A stretch of 64,000 nt of DNA from CAZPEV01 sp964585635 (GTDB taxonomy: Bacteria > Zixibacteria > MSB-5A5 > GN15 > JAAZOE01), in the NCBI GenBank assembly GCA_964585635.1, contig CAZPEV010000001.1, positions 9,324-73,323 on the forward strand, in the 5' to 3' direction. How positions within the stretch are numbered: the stretch's first letter is position 1; every line of letters starts with the position of its first letter. Shown one piece after another: positions 9,251 to 17,653 of this stretch. Below the pieces are notes generated by a model. It searched no databases. It saw only the letters and a program-made list of their open reading frames with translations, and was not told the DNA's origin. The translations under genes were made by a program, and so were the position numbers.

Positions 9251-10911
9251 CCTTCCTGGGCGCCTTCAACAACGTCAGCCTGCGGGTGAAGTTTATCATC
9301 ATCATCTCCCTGTCGATTCTGGCCAGCGGGACGTTGCTGTCGTATTACCTCGTCTCCAAGCATATCGAGACGGCCGAAACCGGTTTGGTCAAGAAAGGCT
9401 CGGCCCTGATCAAGGTGCTGGCCGCCAACTGCGAATATGGCGTCTTCGTCGAGAACGAGGATATCCTGGACGAACTGATCGGCGCCACCGCCCAGGCCGA
9501 GGATATCACCTACATCGTCGTCCAGAACATGGACGGCAAGGTACTGGCCGACCAAGTCCGCAATGACGGCCTGATCCCGCCCAATCTGCCCCTGGTCACA
9601 AGCGCCGATTCCCTGGGCATTCGCCGCATCACGCCGGAAGGGGCCGACGTCTACTTCTATGAGTTGTGTTACCCGGTCATGACGACCCGTTCGATCGTCT
9701 CGCGCGAAACGCTGGGATCGGTGGGCCGGTCACGGGGACGGGTGGTGACCGAAATCATCGGCAACGTTCGCATCGGCATTTCCGTCTCGGCCACCTTCGC
9801 CGAAGCCACGCGCAACGTCCACGCCGCGATCATCATCATCCTGGTGGTCATGACCGTCACGATTCTGTTGACGGTGGGCTTCGTCCGGGTGGTGGTCAAG
9901 CCGATCGAACGCCTGGCGGGGGCGGCGGAGAAGATCGCCCAGGGAGATCTGTCGCTGGAGGTCGGGATCAGCCGCGCCGACGAGATCGGCAAGCTGGCTT
10001 CGGCCTTCGACAGCATGGTCATGTCGCTCAAGGAGTCGCGGAAGGAAATTGAGACCTACAACCGCACCCTGGAAGAAAAGATTATCGAGCGGACCCAGGC
10101 GCTGGAAAGCGCCCAGGGACAACTGATCCAGTCGGAGAAGATGGCCGCCGTGGGGCAACTGTCGGCCGGCGTCGCCCACGAGTTGAACAACCCGCTGGGC
10201 GGTATCCTGGGATACGCCCAGTACACGCTGGAAAAAATGTCCCGCAAACCGTTCGTGGATACGACCGAAAAGGATTTTGAATCCTTCAAAAAGCATCTTC
10301 GGGACATCGAGGCCCAATCGCGGCGGTGCAAGACGATCGTCCAGAACCTGCTCAAGTTTTCGCGGACGTCCGCGAAGATCGACATGGCTGAGATCGACAT
10401 CAACGGCGTCCTGCTGGAGACCATCAGTCTGGTCGAGCATCAGCTTACCATGCACAAGGTGACCATGGTTACCGATTTGCAGCCGAACGTTCCCCGGTCG
10501 CAGGGGAATGCCGGCATGCTCCAGCAGGTCTTCACCAATATTATCATCAACGCCCTGCACGCCATGGAAAACGGCGGCAATTTGATCATTACCAGCCGCC
10601 ATTCGCCCGGCCTGGGCGAGTTCTCGGGTGCCATTGAAATCGCCTTCACCGACACCGGCTGCGGAATTCCGCCCGAGATACAGAAAAATATCTTTGAGCC
10701 GTTCTTTACCACCAAGGCCATCGGCAAAGGAACCGGCCTGGGATTGTCGGTCAGCTATGGCATCATCAAGGAACACGGCGGCGAGATCAAGGTGGAGTCG
10801 GTTCCCGGCTGCGGGACGACCTTCACGATCATCCTCCCCCTGGAGAAACCGGAGACCCCGGTCGATACACAGGATGGTACACACCTGAACAGCGTGGGAG
10901 AACACGGCTGA
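9247..10911 (+). CDS. Membrane sensor histidine kinase (HAMP-HisKA-HATPase)
   Basis: The 554-residue kinase has TM1 at ~14-36, a ~155-residue periplasmic sensor domain, TM2 at ~193-217 and HAMP at ~218-271. A short coiled coil ([18 protein letters not shown]) leads to HisKA with phospho-acceptor His311 in [12 protein letters not shown]. The ATPase domain shows the N box ([12 protein letters not shown]), G1 (DTGCGIPPE) and G2 (GKGTGLGLS). All catalytic motifs are intact. It overlaps the binding-protein gene upstream by 4 nt and lies 2 nt before a receiver gene. The likely signal is ligand-loaded binding protein docking on the periplasmic domain. Confidence 0.9.
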   Translation: MTFLGAFNNVSLRVKFIIIISLSILASGTLLSYYLVSKHIETAETGLVKKGSALIKVLAANCEYGVFVENEDILDELIGATAQAEDITYIVVQNMDGKVLADQVRNDGLIPPNLPLVTSADSLGIRRITPEGADVYFYELCYPVMTTRSIVSRETLGSVGRSRGRVVTEIIGNVRIGISVSATFAEATRNVHAAIIIILVVMTVTILLTVGFVRVVVKPIERLAGAAEKIAQGDLSLEVGISRADEIGKLASAFDSMVMSLKESRKEIETYNRTLEEKIIERTQALESAQGQLIQSEKMAAVGQLSAGVAHELNNPLGGILGYAQYTLEKMSRKPFVDTTEKDFESFKKHLRDIEAQSRRCKTIVQNLLKFSRTSAKIDMAEIDINGVLLETISLVEHQLTMHKVTMVTDLQPNVPRSQGNAGMLQQVFTNIIINALHAMENGGNLIITSRHSPGLGEFSGAIEIAFTDTGCGIPPEIQKNIFEPFFTTKAIGKGTGLGLSVSYGIIKEHGGEIKVESVPGCGTTFTIILPLEKPETPVDTQDGTHLNSVGEHG

Positions 10912-10913
10912 CC

Positions 10914-11291
10914 ATGAAACCAGGCGCGCGCATTCTTGTGGCCGACGACGAGGAAATCATCCGCGACTTCGTGTCCGAAGTCCTGGAAGATTATGAGGTC
11001 AAGCATGCCGTGGACGGCCAGGATGCGATCGACAAAATCCCCGATCTGCGACCGGATTTGATTATCACCGACATCAAGATGCCGATCAAGGGGGGCAACG
11101 AGGTTATCAAGTTCGCCAAACGCTTCGACGCCCGGATTCCGATCATCGTCATCACCGGCTACACCTCCCTCGATATCGCCAACGAATGCGTCCGCCTGGG
11201 AGCGGACGGCTTCTTGTCGAAGCCGTTTACCATCGCCCAACTTCGCGGGGAAGTCGGCAAATGCCTTGAGGGTAACTATGGGCACCCCTGA
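10914..11291 (+). CDS. Stand-alone response regulator receiver
   Basis: This 125-residue single REC domain has the acidic pair D11/D12, phospho-acceptor D53 (IITDIKMP), the switch Thr (VITGY) and conserved Lys (LSKPF). There is no output domain, so it likely relays phosphate or works by protein contact. It starts 2 nt after the kinase and its end overlaps the next receiver by 14 nt, so translation is probably coupled. The kinase at 9247 is the obvious partner. Confidence 0.9.
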   Translation: MKPGARILVADDEEIIRDFVSEVLEDYEVKHAVDGQDAIDKIPDLRPDLIITDIKMPIKGGNEVIKFAKRFDARIPIIVITGYTSLDIANECVRLGADGFLSKPFTIAQLRGEVGKCLEGNYGHP

Positions 11292-11688
11292 CCAACATTT
11301 TCCCGGGGGCGACCGGGAACGGGTCCTGGTCGTCGATGATTCCCCCATCATCCGCGAGATGCTGGTGGAAGTCTTGACCGACGAAGGGTACGCCGTCGAC
11401 ACGGCGGTCGACGGCGAGGCCGGAATCGCGCTGGCTGCCGGCCACGATTACCTGGCCATCATCTGTGACGTGCACATGCCGAAGATGAACGGCCTGGAGA
11501 CGGTCCGCACCATCATCGGTCAAAGGCCGACCGCGAAGATCATCGTCACCGACAGCTATCCGGACCGACTGGCGGCCCAGGCCCACGACGAGGGAGCCCT
11601 CTGCTGCCTGCAGAAGCCGTTCGATCTCAACGAACTGCGCAGTCTGATTCGGCACATAAAGCACGGAATGGCCATCCATGGACGATAG
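11278..11688 (+). CDS. Second stand-alone response regulator receiver
   Basis: I chose the ATG at 11278, which has TTGAGGG upstream; an earlier in-frame ATG at 11266 lacks a site. The 136-residue protein has D20/D21, phospho-acceptor D64 (IICDVHMPKMNG), a Thr at the switch position (IIVTDSY) and Lys in LQKPF. DSY after the Thr is less usual than the common TGY/TAY, so signalling output may differ from its neighbours. It overlaps the gene before by 14 nt and the gene after by 11 nt. No output domain is present. Confidence 0.87.
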   Translation: MGTPDQHFPGGDRERVLVVDDSPIIREMLVEVLTDEGYAVDTAVDGEAGIALAAGHDYLAIICDVHMPKMNGLETVRTIIGQRPTAKIIVTDSYPDRLAAQAHDEGALCCLQKPFDLNELRSLIRHIKHGMAIHGR

Positions 11689-13369
11689 TCAGCGCAGCGG
11701 CGGCGTCAGCATCTTGGTCGTCGACGATGAGCAAATCGTTCTCAATCTGGTCGAGGACACGCTGACCGACGAGGGACACAGCGTCACCACGACGCTGTCC
11801 GCTCACGCCGCGATCGAGCTGATCAAGCACAAATACTTCGACTTTGTCTTGACCGACATCCGCATGCCCGAGATGAACGGCATCGAGTTGACCAAGGAAA
11901 TTCACCGTATCGCGCCGACCATCGGCGTCATATTCATGACCGGGTACGCCAACCTCGACACCGCCAAGCAGGCGATCAAGGAGGGGGCCTACGACTACAT
12001 CATGAAGCCGTTCGAGCTCTCGGAGATCCGGCAGGCCATTGCCCGGGCGGTGCAGCAGAAGCAGAGCGCCACCGAGGCGACCTTGTCGCAGGAGCTGAAC
12101 AAAATCGCCGACCTGTCCAACCTGATGTACGCCTCGGGCGATCTGACCTCGCTTTTGCAGTTGTCGTTGTCGTTCGGCATCATCCAGAGCAGCGCCGAGG
12201 CCGGTATTGCGGCATATTACGATCGGCATGATGAGGAGCTGACGATTATCCAGGCCACGCGGCAATCGGGCGCGGCCGAGGATATCTCGCGGCTGGCTCT
12301 CCCCCCCGAGGAGTGGGAGATGATCTCCCTGCCCCGGACGCCCTTCCTGATGGATCAGGAAATCAACCATCCGCTCTACGGGCTGTCGGCGTTTCAGGCC
12401 TACCGTGAGCGGCTCCTGCCGGAACGGTCGGCCCGATCCCGCGCCGCGGTGATCGTGCCGCTCATCCGGGCCGAGAAGCCCCTGGGATTCATCACCCTCT
12501 TTCATGGCGCGGCCGGTTACGAGCTGAAAAGCTCCGATATCCAATTCCTCGATTTCATTTCCAGCCAGCTGGCGATTTCTCTGGAAAACCTGCAACTCCT
12601 CGAGGATTCCCGTGAAGCGTACCGCCGGCTGGAGCACCTGCAGGACCAGACCTTGCAGATGGAAAAAATGGCCACCCGCGGCCAGATGTCGGCGGAGATC
12701 GGCCATGAACTGAACAACTACCTCGGCGTCGTCGTGGCCAATTTCCAGTTGATGAACCTCCGCATCCAAAAGGGAGTCACGGAGGGATTGGACCGGTTTA
12801 TCGACTCCATTCAAGATCACCTGGAAAAGATCAACCGCTTCACCAAGGGGTTGATGGATTATTCCTCGCTGACCAAGGCGACCTTTGCCAAAACCGATAT
12901 CAACGCCCTTCTGCAGCGGATTGTGGAATTTCTCCGCCCGCAGAAACGCTTCCGCGAAATCACCATCGAGGTCACGTCCAATTGCCCGGTGCTGGAAACG
13001 GAAATCGACCAGGGCTTGATCGAACAGGTTCTCTACAACCTGTTGAATAATGCCGCCGACGCCCTGACCAAAGCCGCCGTCAAGCGTATCGAAATCAAGA
13101 CCGAGCGCCTTTCCGACGACATGATTCGCCTCACGGTCAAGGACTCCGGGGCTGGAATCCCCGAGCCGGAGCGGCGCAAGATGTTCCGCGAGAAATTCAC
13201 CACCAAGGATTCGGGTCATGGCATTGGGTTGGTGGTCTGCAAGAGCATCATCGACAAGCATGCCGGCCGTATCGCGGTCGATTCCATCGAGGGCCAGGAG
13301 ACGGTCTTCACCATCGACCTGCCGATCACCCACGAGGTGCCCGAAACAGCCGCGGTGGCGGTCGGATAA
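11678..13369 (+). CDS. Hybrid receiver-GAF-histidine kinase
   Basis: The 563-residue soluble protein has REC at ~10-125 (D16/D17, phospho-acceptor D60 in VLTDIRMPEMNG, K110 in IMKPFE), a GAF-like domain at ~145-305 (SLSFGIIQSSAEAGIAAYY, PLGFITLFHGA), then HisKA with His343 (EIGHELNNYLG) and HATPase (NLLNNAADALTK, DSGAGIPEPE, GHGIGLVV). No membrane segment is seen. It closes a chain of overlapping signalling genes. An N-terminal receiver feeding a kinase suggests it is a downstream node that integrates the membrane kinase with a cytoplasmic GAF-sensed signal. No DNA-binding output is encoded nearby. Confidence 0.88.
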   Translation: MDDSQRSGGVSILVVDDEQIVLNLVEDTLTDEGHSVTTTLSAHAAIELIKHKYFDFVLTDIRMPEMNGIELTKEIHRIAPTIGVIFMTGYANLDTAKQAIKEGAYDYIMKPFELSEIRQAIARAVQQKQSATEATLSQELNKIADLSNLMYASGDLTSLLQLSLSFGIIQSSAEAGIAAYYDRHDEELTIIQATRQSGAAEDISRLALPPEEWEMISLPRTPFLMDQEINHPLYGLSAFQAYRERLLPERSARSRAAVIVPLIRAEKPLGFITLFHGAAGYELKSSDIQFLDFISSQLAISLENLQLLEDSREAYRRLEHLQDQTLQMEKMATRGQMSAEIGHELNNYLGVVVANFQLMNLRIQKGVTEGLDRFIDSIQDHLEKINRFTKGLMDYSSLTKATFAKTDINALLQRIVEFLRPQKRFREITIEVTSNCPVLETEIDQGLIEQVLYNLLNNAADALTKAAVKRIEIKTERLSDDMIRLTVKDSGAGIPEPERRKMFREKFTTKDSGHGIGLVVCKSIIDKHAGRIAVDSIEGQETVFTIDLPITHEVPETAAVAVG

Positions 13370-13524
13370 CCAGCGCTCCGTAGTCATCTCCGGCAATCCC
13401 TCGCTCCGTTAGACAGCCATTGCAATCTACCGTCAGGGCCGGAAATTCCTTTGCGGCGGCCCCCCTTATCGTGTACATTGCCCCATTACAGGGATGGTTT
13501 TGCTATCAGGTGTATGAACCACGT

Positions 13525-14895
13525 ATGAACGAGGCAGGAAAAGAAAAGCGCTCGGCGGCTCTGTACTCTATTCTGGCCGCCGTCGGTTTGATCACGGCCA
13601 AGACGACGGTGGGGCTGATCACCGGATCGCTGGCGATTCTGACCGACGCCGCCCATTCGTTGCTCGACATGGGGGCCTCGATCATTACCTATTTCTCCGT
13701 CCGAATATCCGATAAGCCGGCCGACATCGATCACCATTACGGCCACGGCAAGGTGGAATCGCTGGGCGCCCTGCTGCAAATCATCTTCCTGTTGGGAGCC
13801 TGCGTCTGGATTGTCTTCGAGGCCATCCATCGCTTGCTCGCCCCGACTATTGCCCTGGAGCTTAATATCTGGGCCTTTGCGGTCGTGATCGGGTCGATTA
13901 TCGTCGACTTCTCCAGGGTGCGGGTGCTGCGCCGGGTCGCCAAAAAGTACAGCAGCCAGGCCTTGGCCGCCGACGCGTTGCATTTTTCCTCCGACATCTA
14001 CGTGTCGTCGGTGGTGCTGTTCGGACTGTTCGCGGTGCAGTTCGGCTTCACCAAGGCCGATCCGATCGCGGCCATCGTCGTCTCCCTGTTCATCGTGGTC
14101 ATCGCCGCCCGTTTGGCGAAGCGCGCCATCGACGTCCTGCTGGACCGCGCGCCCAGCCAGGCCGAGGAGATCATCCGGGAGACGGTCGGAAGCTTCCCGG
14201 AGATTTTGGGGATCGACCAAATCCGCCTGCGGAGCGACGGCCGGATGACGTTTGCCGAGATGTCGCTCAGCGTCGACCGGATGCTGACTTTCGGCCGGGC
14301 GGATGAGCTGGGTGAGCGGCTGCGGCAGGAGTTGCATCATCGCCTGCCGCAAACCGACGTGATCTTTACCATGATCCCGACCTCGGCGGAATCGGAGCAG
14401 GTGGCCGATGCGGTCAATTTTGTGGCCTCATCTTTCGGATTGGCCGTGCACCATTTGATTATCCGACACGATGAGGACGGCGTCTTTATCTCCATGCATA
14501 TCGAGATGCCGGGAGAGATCAGCCTGGAGGAGGCGCATCATAAGGCCTCGGAGGTCAGCAAGAAGCTTCATGAAACCATTCCCGACCTGAAAAAGGCCGC
14601 CATTCATACCGAGCCGTACAAGACCGGGCCGTCGGCGCCCCGGCATTTGTATGACATGACCGGCATTTCCATGCGGGTTAAAGAAATCGTGGAGTCGGTT
14701 TCGGGCGTGGCCGACTGCCACAATATCGTGTTGACGTCGCAGGCGAACGGGCTGGCATTGTCGGCCGACATGCGGATGGACGGCCACCTGCCGCTGGAGC
14801 GGACCCACGGCATCTCCGAGGATGTCGAGCAGCGGCTGCGGAGGGATATTCCCGAGTTGGCGTCGATCACGTTGCACCTGGAGCAGATGAAGTAG
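13525..14895 (+). CDS. Cation diffusion facilitator with three tandem cytoplasmic dimerisation-like domains
   Basis: I chose the ATG at 13525 (MNEAGKEKRSAALYS), the usual cytoplasmic start; an upstream in-frame ATG adds an unrelated tail. The membrane half (~10-205) has the family metal motifs: TDAAHSLLDMG in TM2 (HxxxD), HHYGHGK before TM3 and DALHFSSDIY in TM5 (HxxxD), the pattern of Zn/Fe/Mn exporters. After TM6, about 250 residues seem to contain three ZT_dimer-like units, near 210-290, 291-370 and 375-456. Typical members have one, at ~300 residues in total. The exported metal is not certain. Confidence 0.88.
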   Translation: MNEAGKEKRSAALYSILAAVGLITAKTTVGLITGSLAILTDAAHSLLDMGASIITYFSVRISDKPADIDHHYGHGKVESLGALLQIIFLLGACVWIVFEAIHRLLAPTIALELNIWAFAVVIGSIIVDFSRVRVLRRVAKKYSSQALAADALHFSSDIYVSSVVLFGLFAVQFGFTKADPIAAIVVSLFIVVIAARLAKRAIDVLLDRAPSQAEEIIRETVGSFPEILGIDQIRLRSDGRMTFAEMSLSVDRMLTFGRADELGERLRQELHHRLPQTDVIFTMIPTSAESEQVADAVNFVASSFGLAVHHLIIRHDEDGVFISMHIEMPGEISLEEAHHKASEVSKKLHETIPDLKKAAIHTEPYKTGPSAPRHLYDMTGISMRVKEIVESVSGVADCHNIVLTSQANGLALSADMRMDGHLPLERTHGISEDVEQRLRRDIPELASITLHLEQMK

Positions 14896-15337
14896 ACTGG
14901 GGCATTCTTCCTGAAAAATAAATGCGGCAGTACCCTTTTTAGACGAATTCCCTGATAACCGGTTACTATTCTTGACGATACGGGGAAAATGGGTTCGTTC
15001 GTTCGTTTTCTTAGTGGTCTGCCTTTTCTCGTTGAATAATTTGAGGTTACGGCAATTCCGGTTTGCCGGGAGTTGAGGTTCAGCTTTGGGCATACCCGTA
15101 GACATAATAGTTCCTCCATATAAGGGGGCGGGCGAAGCAACTGCAGCGATTTTGTAGCGATTTGGTGCGGGAAACAGCGGGGGAATTGAGGGCCTTGTCA
15201 CCGTCGCGGGCACGTGGCACACGCCTGCTTTCTTATCTCTACGGCGGTAGACCCCTTGTTTTTCCGATCGGTCTTGCGACGCCTGTAGCGACAATGCAGG
15301 TGAGGCCTTTCAGCAAACCGAGGAGGACGGACTGCCA
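14896..15337. other. Non-coding stretch before repeat A
   Basis: No convincing gene is visible on either strand. It includes a short tandem GTTC run near 14994-15005 and the segment CTTGTTTTTCCGATCGGTC near 15251, which recurs as CTTGTTTTCCCGATCGGAC near 16551 beside repeat copy B. Confidence 0.5.
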
Positions 15338-15427
15338 CCCCCAAGCGTGCCGCTTGGGGGTGCCACCCGTGGGAATGATTGAATTTCAAAGAGGGCGCAC
15401 CCGGCGCAAGCGGCCTGACCTACAACT
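15338..15427. repeat. Dispersed palindromic repeat, copy A
   Basis: It starts with a perfect 10-bp stem CCCCCAAGCG/CGCTTGGGGG around TGC (15338-15360). It then continues through ACCCGTGG and TGAATTTCAAAGAGGGCG to AAGCGGCCTGACCTACAACT. Nearly the same modules occur at 16528-16650 with only scattered differences and a different order. The two copies flank the CPBP protease gene. They do not look coding and may be a genome-wide interspersed element. Confidence 0.8.
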
Positions 15428-15452
15428 CTGAACACCGGCCCGCGCACCATTG

Positions 15453-15462
15453 NNNNNNNNNN
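15453..15462. other. Assembly gap (10 N)
   Basis: Ten undetermined bases mark a scaffold join of unknown true length. The gap lies at the 3' end of the CPBP protease gene and next to a dispersed repeat, a likely cause of the assembly break. Confidence 0.99.
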
Positions 15463-16390
15463 GCCCCGCCGGGCCGGGGCAGTCTGCATCAAGTTCAGAG
15501 TCCATAAGATGGGGCTTGCCCGTTCTTGAATACCGCAATATCAGCAGGGCTGTGATTATCGAAATGGCCATTACCACCACTGATGCTTCTATCCCGAACA
15601 CTCCGCCCGTGACCAAACCCGGTCCGGATATTTGTACGGTGAACAAACCGTACGGTGAATCCTGGCCGCTCATGATTGTACCGAACAAAGTGTTCAGGCT
15701 CAGATTCCATCCGGCATGAAAACCAATTGGAAGCCATAGTGACTTGCTTCGCACATACAGGGCCACGAACAGAAGCGTTCCGACGACGGCGGCCAGGGCA
15801 ATCCACAGAACGCCGACGGCATCGACATTGGGGAGCAATCCAATAATATGTGCCGCCGCGAAGTAGAATCCTCCGAGCAGAGTTGCGATGGGCCATCCCC
15901 ACCTGGCGGCCCACTCTCGAACCGCTATTCCTCGAAAGATGAATTCTTCTAGAATTGCGATGAAGGCAACCCAGCCCAATGATCCAAGTATGATGGAGAC
16001 GAGTTCTCCCCCCGTAAATCTGCCGGGTGTCGCCGCAACATGAATGTCTCCAAGCAGCCCAACCGCCAGCAAGTCAGCGATTGCCATGCCGACGCCGAAG
16101 AGACATCCATGGGAAAAACGCTTGATATCGAAATGCAGGCGCACCCAACTCCACGGTCTTCTCCACATGAATTTGGCGACCAGAAACGTGAACGGAATCC
16201 CCAAGACGGCGGCTGTTATTCCCTGACCGAACAGGGTAAGATGGCTGGAGAATTTGCCGCTGATGATTGACTCAAAGGAAGCCCCACTAAGAGCAGAAGC
16301 AACCAGGTAGCCGACGTATTGAGTTGTATGGATCAGAATGTATAGGCCGAAGCTCCAAACCAGAACGACTAACGGATTTCGCGGTTTCAT
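15463..16390 (-). CDS. CPBP-family intramembrane glutamic protease/Abi protein (3' end lost in gap)
   Basis: Translation from the ATG at 16390 gives a polytopic membrane protein with at least seven hydrophobic segments. The CPBP (Rce1/Abi) motifs are present: EEFIFRG (catalytic EExxxR), FYFAAAHIIG (second motif, His) and FHAGWN (third motif). The natural C-terminus is probably near MDSELDADC just before the N gap; the frame beyond the gap reads repeat sequence and should not be trusted. Family members cleave prenylated proteins or act in peptide maturation and self-immunity. No bacteriocin is seen nearby. Base composition is more AT-rich than neighbours, and repeats flank it. Confidence 0.8.
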
Positions 16391-16527
16391 CAACTTTCGC
16401 CCATCCTATGGCAAAGCCGGCTCAATATTTCTATCGGACAGACAAAGCCCGATAATGTTACAACCAAGTAGATCGGGTTCGGAGGCCTGTCATACGGCGG
16501 GACAAGAAACCCGGCAGTTGGGCATCA
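16391..16527. other. Non-coding spacer upstream of the CPBP gene
   Basis: Together with repeat B this makes a ~435-bp stretch without genes. It must carry the minus-strand promoter of the CPBP gene, but I see no clear -35/-10 pair and no coding signal. Confidence 0.4.
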
Positions 16528-16650
16528 GGCCGCAAGCGGCCTGACCTACAACTTGTTTTCCCGATCGGACCAGCCCGCCCCCAAGCGTGCCGCTTGGGGG
16601 TGCAACCCGTGGAAATGACTGAATTTCAAAGAGGGCGCCACCCGGCGCTC
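16528..16650. repeat. Dispersed palindromic repeat, copy B
   Basis: It contains GCAAGCGGCCTGACCTACAACT, then the CCGATCGG segment. The same perfect 10-bp hairpin as copy A follows at 16578-16600, and then ACCCGTGG and TGAATTTCAAAGAGGGCG. Modules match copy A (15338-15427) almost base for base, but the ACCTACAACT module lies on the other side of the hairpin. Confidence 0.8.
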
Positions 16651-16826
16651 TCCCCCCTTTCCACTACGGGAGAGCTGCCGGATGACTTGACACCGGGTGC
16701 TGAGACTGCTATATTGAGATTAGGCACCATATCACCAACGCGTCCGTGGTAATGTGAAAAAGTCATAGGGTTGGTTTATCTTATTACGGCTGATTCGCAT
16801 CGTCGTTCACATAGGGGGAGGATTCC

Positions 16827-17402
16827 ATGGCGAATCCAAATCTGGAACCATCCGGCAATCTTTTGAAGAGGAAATCGCGGTATATTTTGGCAATGGTAAC
16901 CGTGGCGTTCCTTGGCCTTATACCCGCCGTATCAACGGTTCAGGCAAATACTCTGGGAATAAATTTGTATGGAATATCATATCATATCCTTGACATAAAT
17001 CAGCACAGGGATAACCTAAACGAATTCAATCCGGGTTTTGGGGTACGGGCGAGCTTTGGGGGCAGTTCCAGCGGTACGTTTTTCCTCGAAGGTGGGTTCT
17101 TCAAAGATACATTTAGGAATAGAGCCACATATCTTTCCACAGGGTACATGTTTCGGACATGGAGACAGTTTCGCCTTGGCTTGAACGCCGGAATCTATAA
17201 AACCAATTCAATCAACGGGGGCAGTGGCATAGTGGCGATAGTTCCCATGGCCTCATACACTGTTAAATTTGTCACACTCAATGTTGCGTATTTGCCAAGA
17301 TACGAGGGCATTAACGCTTATCATACGTTCACGGCATATATGACCGTCCATCTGATACACGGCAATCCTCCCAAAAAACGGGCGCCGCGGCCAAAGCGAT
17401 AA
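16827..17402 (+). CDS. Small outer-membrane barrel protein resembling lipid A palmitoyltransferase PagP
   Basis: The 191-residue protein has a strong GGGGGAGG site 5 nt before ATG and a signal anchor/peptide at ~20-41 (ILAMVTVAFLGLIPAVSTVQA). The mature ~150 residues alternate aromatic and polar residues like an 8-strand barrel. Features recall PagP in order: YH near the first strand (compare catalytic His33), NPGFGVRASF, FFKDTF (compare FKDSW with catalytic Asp76/Ser77), TGYMFRTW, FRLGLNAG, and VPMASYTVKFVTLNVAYLPR near the end. If so, it would acylate lipid A. The Ser-to-Thr difference and remembered alignment leave this tentative. The gene is AT-richer than its neighbours. Confidence 0.5.
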   Translation: MANPNLEPSGNLLKRKSRYILAMVTVAFLGLIPAVSTVQANTLGINLYGISYHILDINQHRDNLNEFNPGFGVRASFGGSSSGTFFLEGGFFKDTFRNRATYLSTGYMFRTWRQFRLGLNAGIYKTNSINGGSGIVAIVPMASYTVKFVTLNVAYLPRYEGINAYHTFTAYMTVHLIHGNPPKKRAPRPKR

Positions 17403-17653
17403 CCTGAAAGGCCCAAGCGCGAATCCGATCAGATCTTGAGATTTTCGGGCAAGGCGCCGGTTGCACTTGCGATCATTTGGTTTTCCGGGCGCGCGCCGCG
17501 CGCCCCTACCGCAAAAATTGGCGGTCCAAGTGTAGGGGCCAGGCTTGGCAAACCGCCGCGGGCGCGGAAACCGCGCCCCTACCATAAGAATCGGTGCTCT
17601 GGGTGCACCTGCGACGGCAGGAACCCCTTCCTGCCGCCCAGGTCGTCGACCTG
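17403..17653. repeat. Intergenic inverted-repeat element
   Basis: Between convergent genes, GTAGGGGC (17532) pairs with GCGCCCCTAC (17573-17582), and inside lies a 7-bp hairpin GGCGCGG-AAA-CCGCGCC (17561-17577). A further GCGCGCCGCGCGC block sits near 17488. The layout looks like another interspersed palindromic element and could also stop transcription from both sides. No gene is visible. Confidence 0.55.

Noticed and set aside
15162..15431. Possible 89-residue gene in the repeat region
   Set aside because: It runs through the palindromic repeat and has Arg/Pro-rich random composition with no ribosome site.
15386..15452. Extension of the CPBP protein past the N gap
   Set aside because: The residues after the gap read repeat sequence and the gap length is unknown, so the frame cannot be trusted.
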